Source: an uncultured Verrucomicrobiota bacterium (lineage in GTDB: Bacteria > Verrucomicrobiota > Verrucomicrobiia > Opitutales > Opitutaceae). Taken from it: a DNA stretch of 37,551 nucleotides. Location of the stretch: the NCBI GenBank assembly GCA_903856725.1, contig CAIOCT010000042.1, positions 1-37,551 of the forward strand. The letters run 5' to 3'. The notes under the pieces were generated by a model that made no database searches, had not been told where the DNA came from, and saw only the letters and a program-made list of their open reading frames with translations. The position numbers were made by a program, and so were the translations under genes. Positions 16,329 through 25,448 of this stretch are shown in pieces (the stretch's first letter is position 1; each line of letters begins with the position of its first letter).

Positions 16329-18245
16329 ATGCCAGTTCCGAGTAAAATCTTGATTGTTGACGACGAAATTAACGCCGTCCGGATGCTGCGCGGAGTCCTA
16401 TCACCTGACGGTTATAACGTGCTGACCGCCCACTCGGGAGCTGAAGCGCTTGCCGTGGCCATGCGCGAAACCCCTGATGTCGTCCTCCTGGATGTCATGA
16501 TGCCTGATATGGACGGCTATGAGGTCTGCGCTAAACTGCGCGCTGACCTTCGCCTCGCGAATGTCCCGATTTTGCTTCTCACCGCTTTGGATGACCAAGA
16601 ATCAAGGATTCATGGATTAGAAGCCGGTGCCGATGATTTCATTTCTAAGCCTTTCGACTCCTTCGAACTCCGCGCCCGTTTACGTACGATCACTCGACTG
16701 AATCGTTTCCGCCAACTCTACGAAGAACGTGCCCGTCTCGAAGCCGCTATCGCCTACGCGCCCTACGGCGTGGTGCTCGCCGAATTAGATGGCCGCATTT
16801 TGCAACGCAACGCGGCTTTTGTTCGGCTCCTCGCGCCGACTTCGACGGAGATTGATAATTTCAATTCCTACTTACCCGCCGAAACGGCGCTGAAGCTCCA
16901 GCAATCGATCGCCTTCGACCCGATCACCCTCACCCCGCTGGAAACGTCTCTTAATGGAGCGCTCAACCCAGCTACCGTTGTGGAAATTTCCTTTGCTTTA
17001 GTTCCTTGGGAAGGACGACGGATTGTTCACTTCGTCATTCGCGATCTGACCGAAGCCAAACAGTTTAATGAAGCCCGCCAAATCGCCGAAGCCGCCAATC
17101 AGGCCAAAAGTGAATTTCTGGCGAGTATGAGTCATGAATTAAGAACACCCCTCAATGTGATCTTAGGCATGGCTGAAATTCTCCGGAAAGAGACCTTGGG
17201 CGAACTGAATCGCGACCAACTGGAAAGCGTCTGCAGCGTAGAGGAAAGCGGGCGTTATTTGCTATCTCTCATCAACGACATCCTCGATCTTTCGAAGATT
17301 GAGGCTGGCATGCTGCAACTCGACATCCAAGAGGCCGCGGTCCGCGATGTTGTTGAATCGAGCTTGCGCTTCGTTCGCGAGGCCGCGCACCGGAAGAAAA
17401 TCACCCTCGAATCCAATTATCACCAAGAAATTCTCTACCTCCATGTCGACGCCCGTCGGCTCAAGCAAATCCTGGTTAACTTGCTGGCAAATTCTGTAAA
17501 ATTCACCCCGGAGGGTGGGCATATCATTATCGAAGTCAGCCAACCGATTGATCGTCATCAGATCAGTTTCTCGGTTCAAGATAACGGCATCGGGATTGAT
17601 GAAAAAGATCTACCGAAATTATTTAAATCCTTTCAGCAAATCGATAGCGCACTGAATCGAAAATATGCGGGCACCGGCCTAGGTCTTTCCCTGGTTAAAC
17701 GAATGACGGAGATGCACGGCGGCACCGTCGCTGTCGCCAGCAAACCGGGTCAAGGCGCTCGCTTCACGATTACCCTCCCGCTCCAGAATCCCCTGGCCGG
17801 CAGCCAAACGACGACGCGGCTACGCTCGGACGCTCCCTTCCGTGCGCTCCTCCCCAACAATCCACTTATTCTGATCGCCGAAGATAATCCGGCCAATCTC
17901 CTCCTGCTCGAAAATCATCTGCGGCCGCGTGGTTGCCGAGTTATCTTTGCCCATGATGGACAGGAAGCGATTGATCGCGCGATCACTGATCAGCCCGCCC
18001 TCATCCTCATGGATATCCAAATGCCGGTGCTCGATGGACTCGAAGCTACGCGCCGCTTACGGGCCAACTCCGCAACCGCCGCTATTCCTATCATCACCCT
18101 GACCGCACTCGCTATGCCGGAGGACAGCATTCGCTGCCTCGAGGCCGGGGCGAATGCCTATTTAAGTAAACCTCTGAATCTAGCGGAACTCGATCGACTT
18201 ATCCTCGAGCAGCTGAAGCCAGCCTCATCCGCAAAGTCCTCTTGA
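16329..18245 (+). CDS. Hybrid sensor histidine kinase (REC-PAS-HisKA-HATPase-REC)
   Basis: A 638-aa cytoplasmic protein with no membrane segment. Domains in order: N-terminal receiver (about 5-122, phospho-acceptor D55 in LLDVMMP), a coiled linker and PAS-like domain (about 135-240), HisKA with H269 in SMSHELRTPL, an HATPase domain with N-box (NLLANSVKF), G1 (DNGIGI) and G2 (GTGLGLSL), and a C-terminal receiver (about 512-630, D562 in LMDIQMP). It can therefore take phosphate at the N-terminal receiver from another kinase, autophosphorylate, and pass phosphate internally or to a partner. It is followed after 2 nt by a kinase that shares its first ~240 residues, so both probably act in one pathway. 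The sensed signal is unknown; no DNA-binding output domain is present nearby. Confidence 0.92.
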   Translation: MPVPSKILIVDDEINAVRMLRGVLSPDGYNVLTAHSGAEALAVAMRETPDVVLLDVMMPDMDGYEVCAKLRADLRLANVPILLLTALDDQESRIHGLEAGADDFISKPFDSFELRARLRTITRLNRFRQLYEERARLEAAIAYAPYGVVLAELDGRILQRNAAFVRLLAPTSTEIDNFNSYLPAETALKLQQSIAFDPITLTPLETSLNGALNPATVVEISFALVPWEGRRIVHFVIRDLTEAKQFNEARQIAEAANQAKSEFLASMSHELRTPLNVILGMAEILRKETLGELNRDQLESVCSVEESGRYLLSLINDILDLSKIEAGMLQLDIQEAAVRDVVESSLRFVREAAHRKKITLESNYHQEILYLHVDARRLKQILVNLLANSVKFTPEGGHIIIEVSQPIDRHQISFSVQDNGIGIDEKDLPKLFKSFQQIDSALNRKYAGTGLGLSLVKRMTEMHGGTVAVASKPGQGARFTITLPLQNPLAGSQTTTRLRSDAPFRALLPNNPLILIAEDNPANLLLLENHLRPRGCRVIFAHDGQEAIDRAITDQPALILMDIQMPVLDGLEATRRLRANSATAAIPIITLTALAMPEDSIRCLEAGANAYLSKPLNLAELDRLILEQLKPASSAKSS

Positions 18246-18247
18246 GC

Positions 18248-19720
18248 ATGACTGCGCTGAGCAAAATTCTTATCGTCGATGACGAGCCGAACGCCGTTCG
18301 CTTGCTCCGAAATCTCCTCATCGCCGATGGTTATCAGCTGCTCGTTGCTCATTCGGGCGCCGAAGCTCTGCACGTAGCTCAAAGCGAAATTCCAGATCTT
18401 GTTCTACTAGATGTGATGATGCCGGAAATGGATGGCTATGAAGTCTGCACCAAGCTGCGCGCTGATCCGGCGTTAGCGAATATCCCGATTCTTATGCTCA
18501 CGGCGCTGGACGATCGTGAATCTATGCTCCGCGGCCTGGAAGCAGGAGCCGACGACTTCCTCTCGAAGCCCTTCGATTCGATTGAACTGCGTGCCCGCTT
18601 ACGGACCATCACGCGGTTAAATCGATTCCGCCAACTCTATGAGGAACGCGCCCGGATGGAGGCCGCCATTAACTACGCACCCTATGGGGTAGTGTTGGCT
18701 GAGTTGGACGGAAAGATCCTGCAACGCAATGCGGCCTTTACGCGACTGCTGCTGCCCGCTTCCGCCCAATTAGAAAATTTTTATAACTATTTCTTACCCG
18801 AAGTGACGGCGAAATTAAAGCAGACGATCGCCGCTAACCCGACAACGGTACTGGCGCTCGAAACGGCCCTTAAATTTTCCCAGAACACCGCAACCGTTGT
18901 CGAAATTTCCTGCACCCTGATCCCGTGGCAAGGGCGCCGCATCGTCCATTTTGTAGTTCGAGATCGCACCGAGGAGAAACAACTCGAAGAGCAGTTACTG
19001 CATTCCCAGCGAATCGAATTACTAGGTCAACTCGCTGGGAGTACAATCCATGACGTGAATAATATTCTCAGCGCAATCTACGGCAGCGCGCAGCTCATCG
19101 AAATGAAAGAGGGGCAGAATTTTAAAATTCATCTCGATCAAATTCTTACGAGTACAGAGCGGGGCGCTAGCATGCTCCGTCAGCTGATGATGTTTGCCCG
19201 CGGAGAGGATGCCGCCCTTGAATTAACAAGCCCAACCGAACCGGCCGCCGAAGTAGCAGCGATGATTAAAGAGACGTTTGGACGCTTATATGAGGTCAAT
19301 TACGAAGCTGCTGCGGATCTGCCGCGCGTACTGGTGGACCCCACCCAGATCCATCAGATCGTGATGAATCTTTGCGTTAACGCCCGGGATGCCATGCCAG
19401 AAGGTGGCCAGCTCACAATTCAGATCGATCGTCGAACCATTCCGAGTGGGCTCACCGCGGTCATGGGCGATACCCCCGCCGCCGGCGACTATATTGTAAT
19501 TAGCGTACGGGACAATGGCACCGGTATCCCGGCGCATATTTTGCCTAAATTATTCGACCCATTTTTTAGCACCAAGCCGAAAGATAAAGGCACCGGGCTC
19601 GGCCTCGCTACCGTCATACGCCTCGTCCGCCGTCATAAAGGATTTGTCACTCTCGAGACTGCCCTGGGCCAGGGCACCTGCTTCCGCTGCCACTTCCCTA
19701 TTGAGGCAAACGCGGGGTGA
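18248..19720 (+). CDS. Sensor histidine kinase with N-terminal receiver (REC-PAS-kinase)
   Basis: A 490-aa soluble protein. The ATG at 18248 is preferred over a TTG at 18242 because the sequence after it (MTALSKILIVDDE) lines up residue for residue with the upstream paralog start. Domains: receiver (about 5-122, D55), PAS-like region (about 135-240), then a divergent H-box with H268 in STIHDVNNIL (the HDxNN type) and an HATPase with DNGTGI and GTGLGLATV. Unlike its neighbour it has no C-terminal receiver. Residues 1 to about 240 are clearly paralogous to the upstream kinase, while the kinase cores belong to different subtypes, so a duplication was followed by replacement or divergence of the catalytic half. 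Only 2 nt separate the genes, which indicates one operon. Confidence 0.9.
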   Translation: MTALSKILIVDDEPNAVRLLRNLLIADGYQLLVAHSGAEALHVAQSEIPDLVLLDVMMPEMDGYEVCTKLRADPALANIPILMLTALDDRESMLRGLEAGADDFLSKPFDSIELRARLRTITRLNRFRQLYEERARMEAAINYAPYGVVLAELDGKILQRNAAFTRLLLPASAQLENFYNYFLPEVTAKLKQTIAANPTTVLALETALKFSQNTATVVEISCTLIPWQGRRIVHFVVRDRTEEKQLEEQLLHSQRIELLGQLAGSTIHDVNNILSAIYGSAQLIEMKEGQNFKIHLDQILTSTERGASMLRQLMMFARGEDAALELTSPTEPAAEVAAMIKETFGRLYEVNYEAAADLPRVLVDPTQIHQIVMNLCVNARDAMPEGGQLTIQIDRRTIPSGLTAVMGDTPAAGDYIVISVRDNGTGIPAHILPKLFDPFFSTKPKDKGTGLGLATVIRLVRRHKGFVTLETALGQGTCFRCHFPIEANAG

Positions 19721-19875
19721 GCGGAGATTAAAAATTCTTCCGAAGACAGAGGCGCCACAAGCAAGCTTGCGCCCATGCGCATCGCCTTCACCTGCATCCC
19801 AGAACCGAGCTGGACGAAATCATTCCCCGAAGAGAACGGCGACTGCGGCCCCTGCCGTCGCTGCGCTGCATAAAT

Positions 19876-20949
19876 TTACTGAGAGCTGTTGAGAGCGGGG
19901 GCGATGAGCGGAAGTTTTAACCAAGCGAGACCGATCTTACGCTGCATGTGATTGAGGCTAGTGCCACCCGCCCCATCATAGAATAGCGCTAAGCGATCAC
20001 CCACCTGGATGAGGGAAGGCATGCCAATGCATTCCTGAGACCACGTGCAGTTGGCGCCATCGAGTACGATCGCCTTTTGCGCGGCGACCCAGTGCTTCGG
20101 ATCGTGGCTCCAATAAACCCAAATGGCGTCAGTGTATTCCTGATTCTTATCGTTGAGACCGATATGATTCGTGAATAAAAACCACGTATCATTCGTTTTT
20201 TCATAATAAATTGCGCTATTTTCAATCTGCTCCTCCAGCGCAAAAAGGGGCTGTTCCGCTACCACCCAAGCGCCATTGAGGTCGCGTGTAGTCGCTAAGC
20301 CAAGTGTGCGTAAAATTTTTGGTTTCTCAACCGATGCGCTAAAATACATCAAAAATTCATCACGATATTTGAATACGCAGCCCGGGCTGGCCGTCGCGGC
20401 GTAATACGTATTGGGCTGAGTACGAAACGGAATGCAGGCATACTGTTTTTCCCACGGCCCCTCAGGCGCAGCGCTACGGGCTTTCATTGTGAGGTACGGA
20501 AACATAGGAACGCGATTGCGAGAATTCGAAGCGTGCGGGGTTCCCACATAGAACATGTGCCAGACGCCTTGGTCTTTGATCACCCAGGGAGAAGAGGCTG
20601 ACGCCGAATCCAAACTGCCCGGTTCACCAAGATCCAAGACTGGCCCCCGCTTATCCCAATGCACTAAATCGTGACTGGTCGCGAGGCAGGCCAACCAGCC
20701 ACGCGGACCCGCGCCATCATAATGGAGATAAAAATTTCCTTTATCTTCAAAAATGACGGCCTCTCTGGCTCCTAAATAATCGCACTGGTTAGGTCCATCG
20801 CCGTACGAAAGCACAACTCCCTGATCCTCCGCATTCATACGTAAGGTCGCAGCCGGCCGTTGATCGGGATAGCGCGACGCTAGCCCTGCTTCTGCCGTTA
20901 ACCAAACACCAAAGACAAAAAATGCGAAAGCGATCATACGGGTAGTCAT
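19876..20949 (-). CDS. Exported five-bladed beta-propeller glycosidase-like protein
   Basis: About 357 residues from the ATG at 20949, which opens directly into a signal peptide (residues 2-20). A TTG 78 nt upstream would add a non-signal-like extension, so I reject it. Repeated motifs of the type FxLHYDG, WHMFYVG, FLMYFSA and LALFYDGAGG mark successive blades of a propeller, with segments such as TSHDLVHWDKRG and WSHDPKHWV typical of GH43/GH32/GH117/GH130-like enzymes. It likely trims or cleaves sugar chains outside the cytoplasm. The specific family and substrate cannot be assigned by eye. It converges with the kinase operon over a 155-nt gap that holds only a short GGCGC/GCGCC hairpin. Confidence 0.75.
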   Translation of the reverse strand: MTTRMIAFAFFVFGVWLTAEAGLASRYPDQRPAATLRMNAEDQGVVLSYGDGPNQCDYLGAREAVIFEDKGNFYLHYDGAGPRGWLACLATSHDLVHWDKRGPVLDLGEPGSLDSASASSPWVIKDQGVWHMFYVGTPHASNSRNRVPMFPYLTMKARSAAPEGPWEKQYACIPFRTQPNTYYAATASPGCVFKYRDEFLMYFSASVEKPKILRTLGLATTRDLNGAWVVAEQPLFALEEQIENSAIYYEKTNDTWFLFTNHIGLNDKNQEYTDAIWVYWSHDPKHWVAAQKAIVLDGANCTWSQECIGMPSLIQVGDRLALFYDGAGGTSLNHMQRKIGLAWLKLPLIAPALNSSQ

Positions 20950-21142
20950 AGGGAAGTAAAAATCTGTGTCGGTTAGCCTGCCGTGGGAAGACTCTTTTGA
21001 AGAATGGTAAAACCGATTAATACTCAATTAATCCATAACCCTATGTTCGGACCCACCGTGGGCTCACCAGCCTATCCCTTAAGCCGCTAAAAAAATCTTG
21101 TGGATTTCTAGGAAAAAATGTGGCTTCTAACGTATTCCCTTT

Positions 21143-21218
<76 letters not shown>

Positions 21219-21296
21219 TTTTTTAAAGCCCCTCGCCGCCCATAATTGCGGACGACCCTTCTCCCCCCACCTGCTTGCAGCCTAGCTCAGGGGTAA

Positions 21297-21986
21297 TTAT
21301 TTGCGGAATAAGCCAAGTAAAGCTTCCGCGATCAGCGCATGCCCAGCCCCATTGGGATGATTAACCTGAGACATTAGATCCGGCAGTGGCACCCCTGCCT
21401 TTAGACGGGCTTTAAAGAGGGCGAGGCTATCAATCAGCAAGACTTCGTGCTCTTTCGCCAACGCGCGCACTTGCTCAGCATGTAAATTCAATGAATTTTT
21501 CGGATCATCAATATTTACCCGCTGATCGGGAGTGGGTGTTAGCAAAATAACGCGAATCCCCGCCGACTTCGCGGCCTTAATCATCTGTACCCAGGCAGCC
21601 TTAGCCTTTACCAAGCCCGCTCCGCGATCATTGAGGGCGTAGTCTATCGTCACCACCGCAGGTCGCAGCGCTAGCACATCGCGCTCAAATCGAGCGGCAC
21701 CCGCGATGGAATCCTCCCCACCAATCGCAGTAACAATGACATTCAACACCGCGTGAGGAAACTGCTGCCGCAAACCCGTTTGCCAGAGAGCGGGATAGGA
21801 TTGATCAGAATTAACCACCGGCGTTTTGAAATAACCGGCGGGCACGCTGTGCCCATGACAAACAAAATGAATGGTCTTGTTTTTTGGCCAATCCACCTCG
21901 AGCGCTTGCACGATGTCGGTCAGCGGCGGCACTTCGGCGGCATACAGGCCAACGGCCAAGAACATAAGCAATAAAGTGTGATGCAT
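21297..21986 (-). CDS. Exported SGNH/GDSL-type hydrolase
   Basis: A 229-aa protein with a short signal peptide (residues 1-17). SGNH blocks are visible: S47 in a GHS motif instead of GDS, a glycine block IGGEDS (about 88-93), N119 in YALND, and H210 in NHPNGAGH. The usual acidic residue three before the catalytic His is Gln207 here, so a Ser-His dyad or another acid may be used. Such enzymes remove acyl groups or other esters; near carbohydrate enzymes, sugar O-deacetylation is a reasonable guess. It reads toward the tRNA on the opposite strand and has a 223-nt region shared with the divergent PSCyt gene. Confidence 0.82.
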   Translation of the reverse strand: MHHTLLLMFLAVGLYAAEVPPLTDIVQALEVDWPKNKTIHFVCHGHSVPAGYFKTPVVNSDQSYPALWQTGLRQQFPHAVLNVIVTAIGGEDSIAGAARFERDVLALRPAVVTIDYALNDRGAGLVKAKAAWVQMIKAAKSAGIRVILLTPTPDQRVNIDDPKNSLNLHAEQVRALAKEHEVLLIDSLALFKARLKAGVPLPDLMSQVNHPNGAGHALIAEALLGLFRK

Positions 21987-22209
21987 AGTTTTTTATAAAC
22001 TACGCGCCAGAATCGGTGAAGTCCAAATCATCATATCCACCGAAAATTACGCCAAAAAGAGACCCACCCTGCGTAGCGTGCCACTGTAAAAAATAAAATG
22101 ATGAAATAAATACGAGCCGCCCCCCATTCGCGCCTTGATCTTAGCCCCTGCGCTGAGGTTATTTAGACGCGGTGTGATTCATTAAATTCCCCGAAAAAAG
22201 CATTCCTCC

Positions 22210-25200
22210 TTGTTTGTATCGTCCCAGTCTATTTTTCCAGTTGTGCGCCTGGCGTGCCTGTTAGCGTGGGCCCTGCCAACCTTTGTTTTCACTGCTGCCG
22301 CCACTGAAACGGGGTCGCCAGCTCCTGTTAATTTTCGCCACGACATCCTGCCGATTCTCTCCGATGCGTGTTATCATTGCCACGGTCCGGATGAACGCGG
22401 GCGCAAAGCCAAACTGCGGCTCGATACTAAGGATGGTCTTTTTCGAACTCAAAAATCTATAACGGTGGTGACCCCTGGCGACCCGGCCGAAAGTGAATTG
22501 GTCATCAGAACCAGCAGCGCTGATGACGAAGAGGTCATGCCCCCGCGCACGGCTGGTCGTCAATTGAAGCCAACCGAAATCGCCCTCCTGCGTCGTTGGG
22601 TGGCCGAGGGAGCCCCGTGGTCCGCGCATTGGGCTTTTGACCCCATCGCGGCCGCAACTCCGCTACAGAAATCACCGAACATAATTTCACCAATCGACAC
22701 TTTCGTGCGGGCCCAACTGCCGACAGCGCAATTAACCTCGGCCCCTGAGGCAGACCGGGCGCAACTCATTCGCCGAGTGACGCTCGACCTCACGGGTCTT
22801 CCGCCGACTCCGGCTGAAACCGATGCTTTTATAGCTGATATTCACCCCGGTGCTTACGAGCGCGTAGTCGACCGCCTCCTTGCCTCGCCCCGCTACGGAG
22901 AACGTATGGCGAGCGACTGGCTAGATATTGCGCGTTACGCCGATACTCACGGCTACCAGATGGATCGCACGCGGGCAATGTGGGCCTACCGCGACTGGGT
23001 CATTAAGTCGTTCAACCAAAACCTCCCCTTTGACCAATTTGCCACGTGGCAACTCGCCGGCGATTTGCTGCCCAACGCGACCCGGGACCAACATCTCGCG
23101 ACCGCGTTTAATCGCCTTCATAATCAAAACGAAGAAGGCGGCATCGTGGAAGAAGAGTACCGCGTCGCCTACGTGGCCGATCGCGTCGCGACCTTCGGCA
23201 CCGCCTTCCTCGGGCTCACGCTAGATTGCGCCCGCTGCCATGACCACAAATTCGACCCCATCACCCAGCGCGATTATTATTCTCTCTTCGCTTTTTTCCA
23301 GAACATCGATGAGTCGGGTCAAATCTCCTACAAGGGCTTCGCCGATACAATGCCTTTGCCGAGTTTGCTCCTAACCACCGACGAGCAATTTCGCCAACTC
23401 GAAGTCCTGCGCAAGAAAACAGCTGATGCAGAGGAAGTCTTAGCTAAAACAAACCGTGGCGCCCAGCGCGCCTTCCGCCGCTGGCTCACCGAAAAAATAC
23501 CAACCGCCCCCACCCAGTTAGCTGGGCTCGTCGCTGCCTATCCGTTGACCTCCCTCACCGACGGGCATGTTGCGAATACAGTGGATCCGACTAAACCAGG
23601 AAAGACATTCGAGACGCCAAAAATCATTCCGAGCCCGCGGGGTCCCGTGCTGGAACTCGATGGAGAAAATGGCCTAACTTTCCCAGGCTTAGCTACCTTC
23701 AAGCGTACGGATGCTTTTACATTATCGTTTTGGCTCCAACCTCCAACCACGAGCGCCAGCGCAGCTCGAATGGTAGTGTTGCACCACTCAAAAGCGCCTG
23801 CGGATGCCGGTAGCCGCGGTTACGAAATCCTACTGGAAAACGGCCGCGTGGCTTTTGGCCTGCATTATCTTTGGCCAGGCGCCTCGCTAAAAATTATTAG
23901 CAAAGCCGTTCTGCCAAGCGATGCCTGGACCCACCTCACAGTTACTTACGACGGCTCCAGCCGCGCGGCTGGTGCCCAAATTTGGCTCAACGGTACACGG
24001 GTACCCAGTGAAGTAATCCGCGACGGGCTCTTCAAAGATATTACCTATGGAAAATCCGAACCCGATTTGACGCTCGGCTATCGTTTTCGCGACGCTGGCT
24101 TTAAGGGCGGTAAAATCAGTGATCTCGCAATCTTTGCACGCAATCTGACGGCATTGGAAGTCGCGCAACTCGCCGGTCGATCCGACTTCACCCAAGCGTG
24201 GACTCAATCACCTAAAAAACTGACTGTAGTCCAGCGCGCGGGTTTGTTTGATTATTTTATTTCTCTGATTGATACGCCAAGCCAAATCGCCACCGCAGCT
24301 TTACACGCGGTCCGTGAGGAACAAAACGCCCTGACCACACCAATCCCTGAAGCAATGGTCATGCATGAGCTCCCCCAGCCCAAACCAGCTCACATTTTAA
24401 TCCGCGGCGCGTATGATAGCCCTGGCGATGCGGTCACGGCCGATACGCCCCGCGCTCTGCCGCGTTTCCCCGCGCAAGCACCCCGCAATCGACTTGGTCT
24501 AGCCCAATGGTTGACGGCCCCGACGAATCCCTTGCTCGCTCGCGTGACGGTGAATCGCATTTGGCAGATGATGTTCGGCTCTGGCATTGTCGGAACTCCA
24601 GATAATTTTGGCCTGCAAGGCACGCCGCCTACTCATCCCGAATTGCTCGACTGGCTTGCGCAAGATTTCGTTCAGCATCGCTGGGACGTAAAACGTACGC
24701 TACGGCAAATTGCGCTCTCAGCTACTTATCGCCAATCCTCACAAACAACCCCCGCCCAACGCGCCCTTGATCCAGCTAATTCATCGTTAGCCCGCGGTCC
24801 AGCTCGCCGCCTGACCGCTGAAATGATGCGGGACCAAGCTCTCGCCGCCAGTGGCCTCCTCGTCGAAAAAATCGGCGGACCCAGCGTGCTTCCTTATCAA
24901 CCGCCGGGCTTGTGGGAAGAAATTGCGATGGGGAAACCCAAATATGAACAAGGCAAGCAAGACGACCTTCACCGCCGAAGTTTATACACTTTTTGGAAAC
25001 GTACCGTGCCCCCCCCAACGATGCTGATGTTTGATGCGGCGGAGCGCAATACGTGCACCGTACTTCGGCAAAATACCAGCACACCGCTACAAGCCCTCGC
25101 CCTACTCAATGATGTACAATTCATCGAAGCGGCGCGCTTCATCGGACAACGCATGCTCCGGGAAGGCGGCGCTAGCCTCAATGACCGCCTCGCTTGGGGG

Positions 25201-25428
25201 TTTCGCCTGGTGACGGGACGCACAGCCGCAAAAGAAGAGCTAACTATTTTGCATGAGCTCTACGAATCGCAGCGCGCGCTATTTCAAGCGGATGAAAAAG
25301 CCACGAAGGAATTCAATCAAGCTGGCGAAGCAGTGACTGATGTCTCCCTGCCAGCGGTCGATCGGGCTGCCTGTGCAATTGTAGCCCAAGCTTTACTAAA
25401 CTTTGACGAAACGCTGATGCGGCGTTAA
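22210..25428 (+). CDS. PSCyt1-PSCyt2-LamG-PSD1 protein (DUF1549/DUF1553), exported
   Basis: A 1072-aa protein typical of Planctomycetes and Verrucomicrobia. A TTG start at 22210 precedes a signal peptide; an in-frame GTG at 22243 is an alternative that gives a more compact signal. PSCyt1 near residues 35-120 has one heme motif, C54-x-x-C57-H58. PSCyt2/DUF1549 (about 155-370) includes a second CARCH motif at 340-344. A concanavalin A/LamG-like domain (about 445-650) is inserted before PSD1/DUF1553 (about 770-1045). These proteins are thought to combine electron transfer with carbohydrate-related work, but their reaction is not established. The next gene, DUF1501, starts 20 nt downstream and is the standard partner of this family. 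Confidence 0.9.
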   Translation: MFVSSQSIFPVVRLACLLAWALPTFVFTAAATETGSPAPVNFRHDILPILSDACYHCHGPDERGRKAKLRLDTKDGLFRTQKSITVVTPGDPAESELVIRTSSADDEEVMPPRTAGRQLKPTEIALLRRWVAEGAPWSAHWAFDPIAAATPLQKSPNIISPIDTFVRAQLPTAQLTSAPEADRAQLIRRVTLDLTGLPPTPAETDAFIADIHPGAYERVVDRLLASPRYGERMASDWLDIARYADTHGYQMDRTRAMWAYRDWVIKSFNQNLPFDQFATWQLAGDLLPNATRDQHLATAFNRLHNQNEEGGIVEEEYRVAYVADRVATFGTAFLGLTLDCARCHDHKFDPITQRDYYSLFAFFQNIDESGQISYKGFADTMPLPSLLLTTDEQFRQLEVLRKKTADAEEVLAKTNRGAQRAFRRWLTEKIPTAPTQLAGLVAAYPLTSLTDGHVANTVDPTKPGKTFETPKIIPSPRGPVLELDGENGLTFPGLATFKRTDAFTLSFWLQPPTTSASAARMVVLHHSKAPADAGSRGYEILLENGRVAFGLHYLWPGASLKIISKAVLPSDAWTHLTVTYDGSSRAAGAQIWLNGTRVPSEVIRDGLFKDITYGKSEPDLTLGYRFRDAGFKGGKISDLAIFARNLTALEVAQLAGRSDFTQAWTQSPKKLTVVQRAGLFDYFISLIDTPSQIATAALHAVREEQNALTTPIPEAMVMHELPQPKPAHILIRGAYDSPGDAVTADTPRALPRFPAQAPRNRLGLAQWLTAPTNPLLARVTVNRIWQMMFGSGIVGTPDNFGLQGTPPTHPELLDWLAQDFVQHRWDVKRTLRQIALSATYRQSSQTTPAQRALDPANSSLARGPARRLTAEMMRDQALAASGLLVEKIGGPSVLPYQPPGLWEEIAMGKPKYEQGKQDDLHRRSLYTFWKRTVPPPTMLMFDAAERNTCTVLRQNTSTPLQALALLNDVQFIEAARFIGQRMLREGGASLNDRLAWGFRLVTGRTAAKEELTILHELYESQRALFQADEKATKEFNQAGEAVTDVSLPAVDRAACAIVAQALLNFDETLMRR

Positions 25429-25448
25429 GCTGCCACCCCTGCCCCACT

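Noticed and set aside
18242-18247. TTG start for the second kinase
   Set aside because: The ATG at 18248 aligns exactly with the paralog start.
20950-21027. Upstream TTG start for the propeller protein
   Set aside because: It would place 26 non-signal residues before a good signal peptide that begins at ATG 20949.
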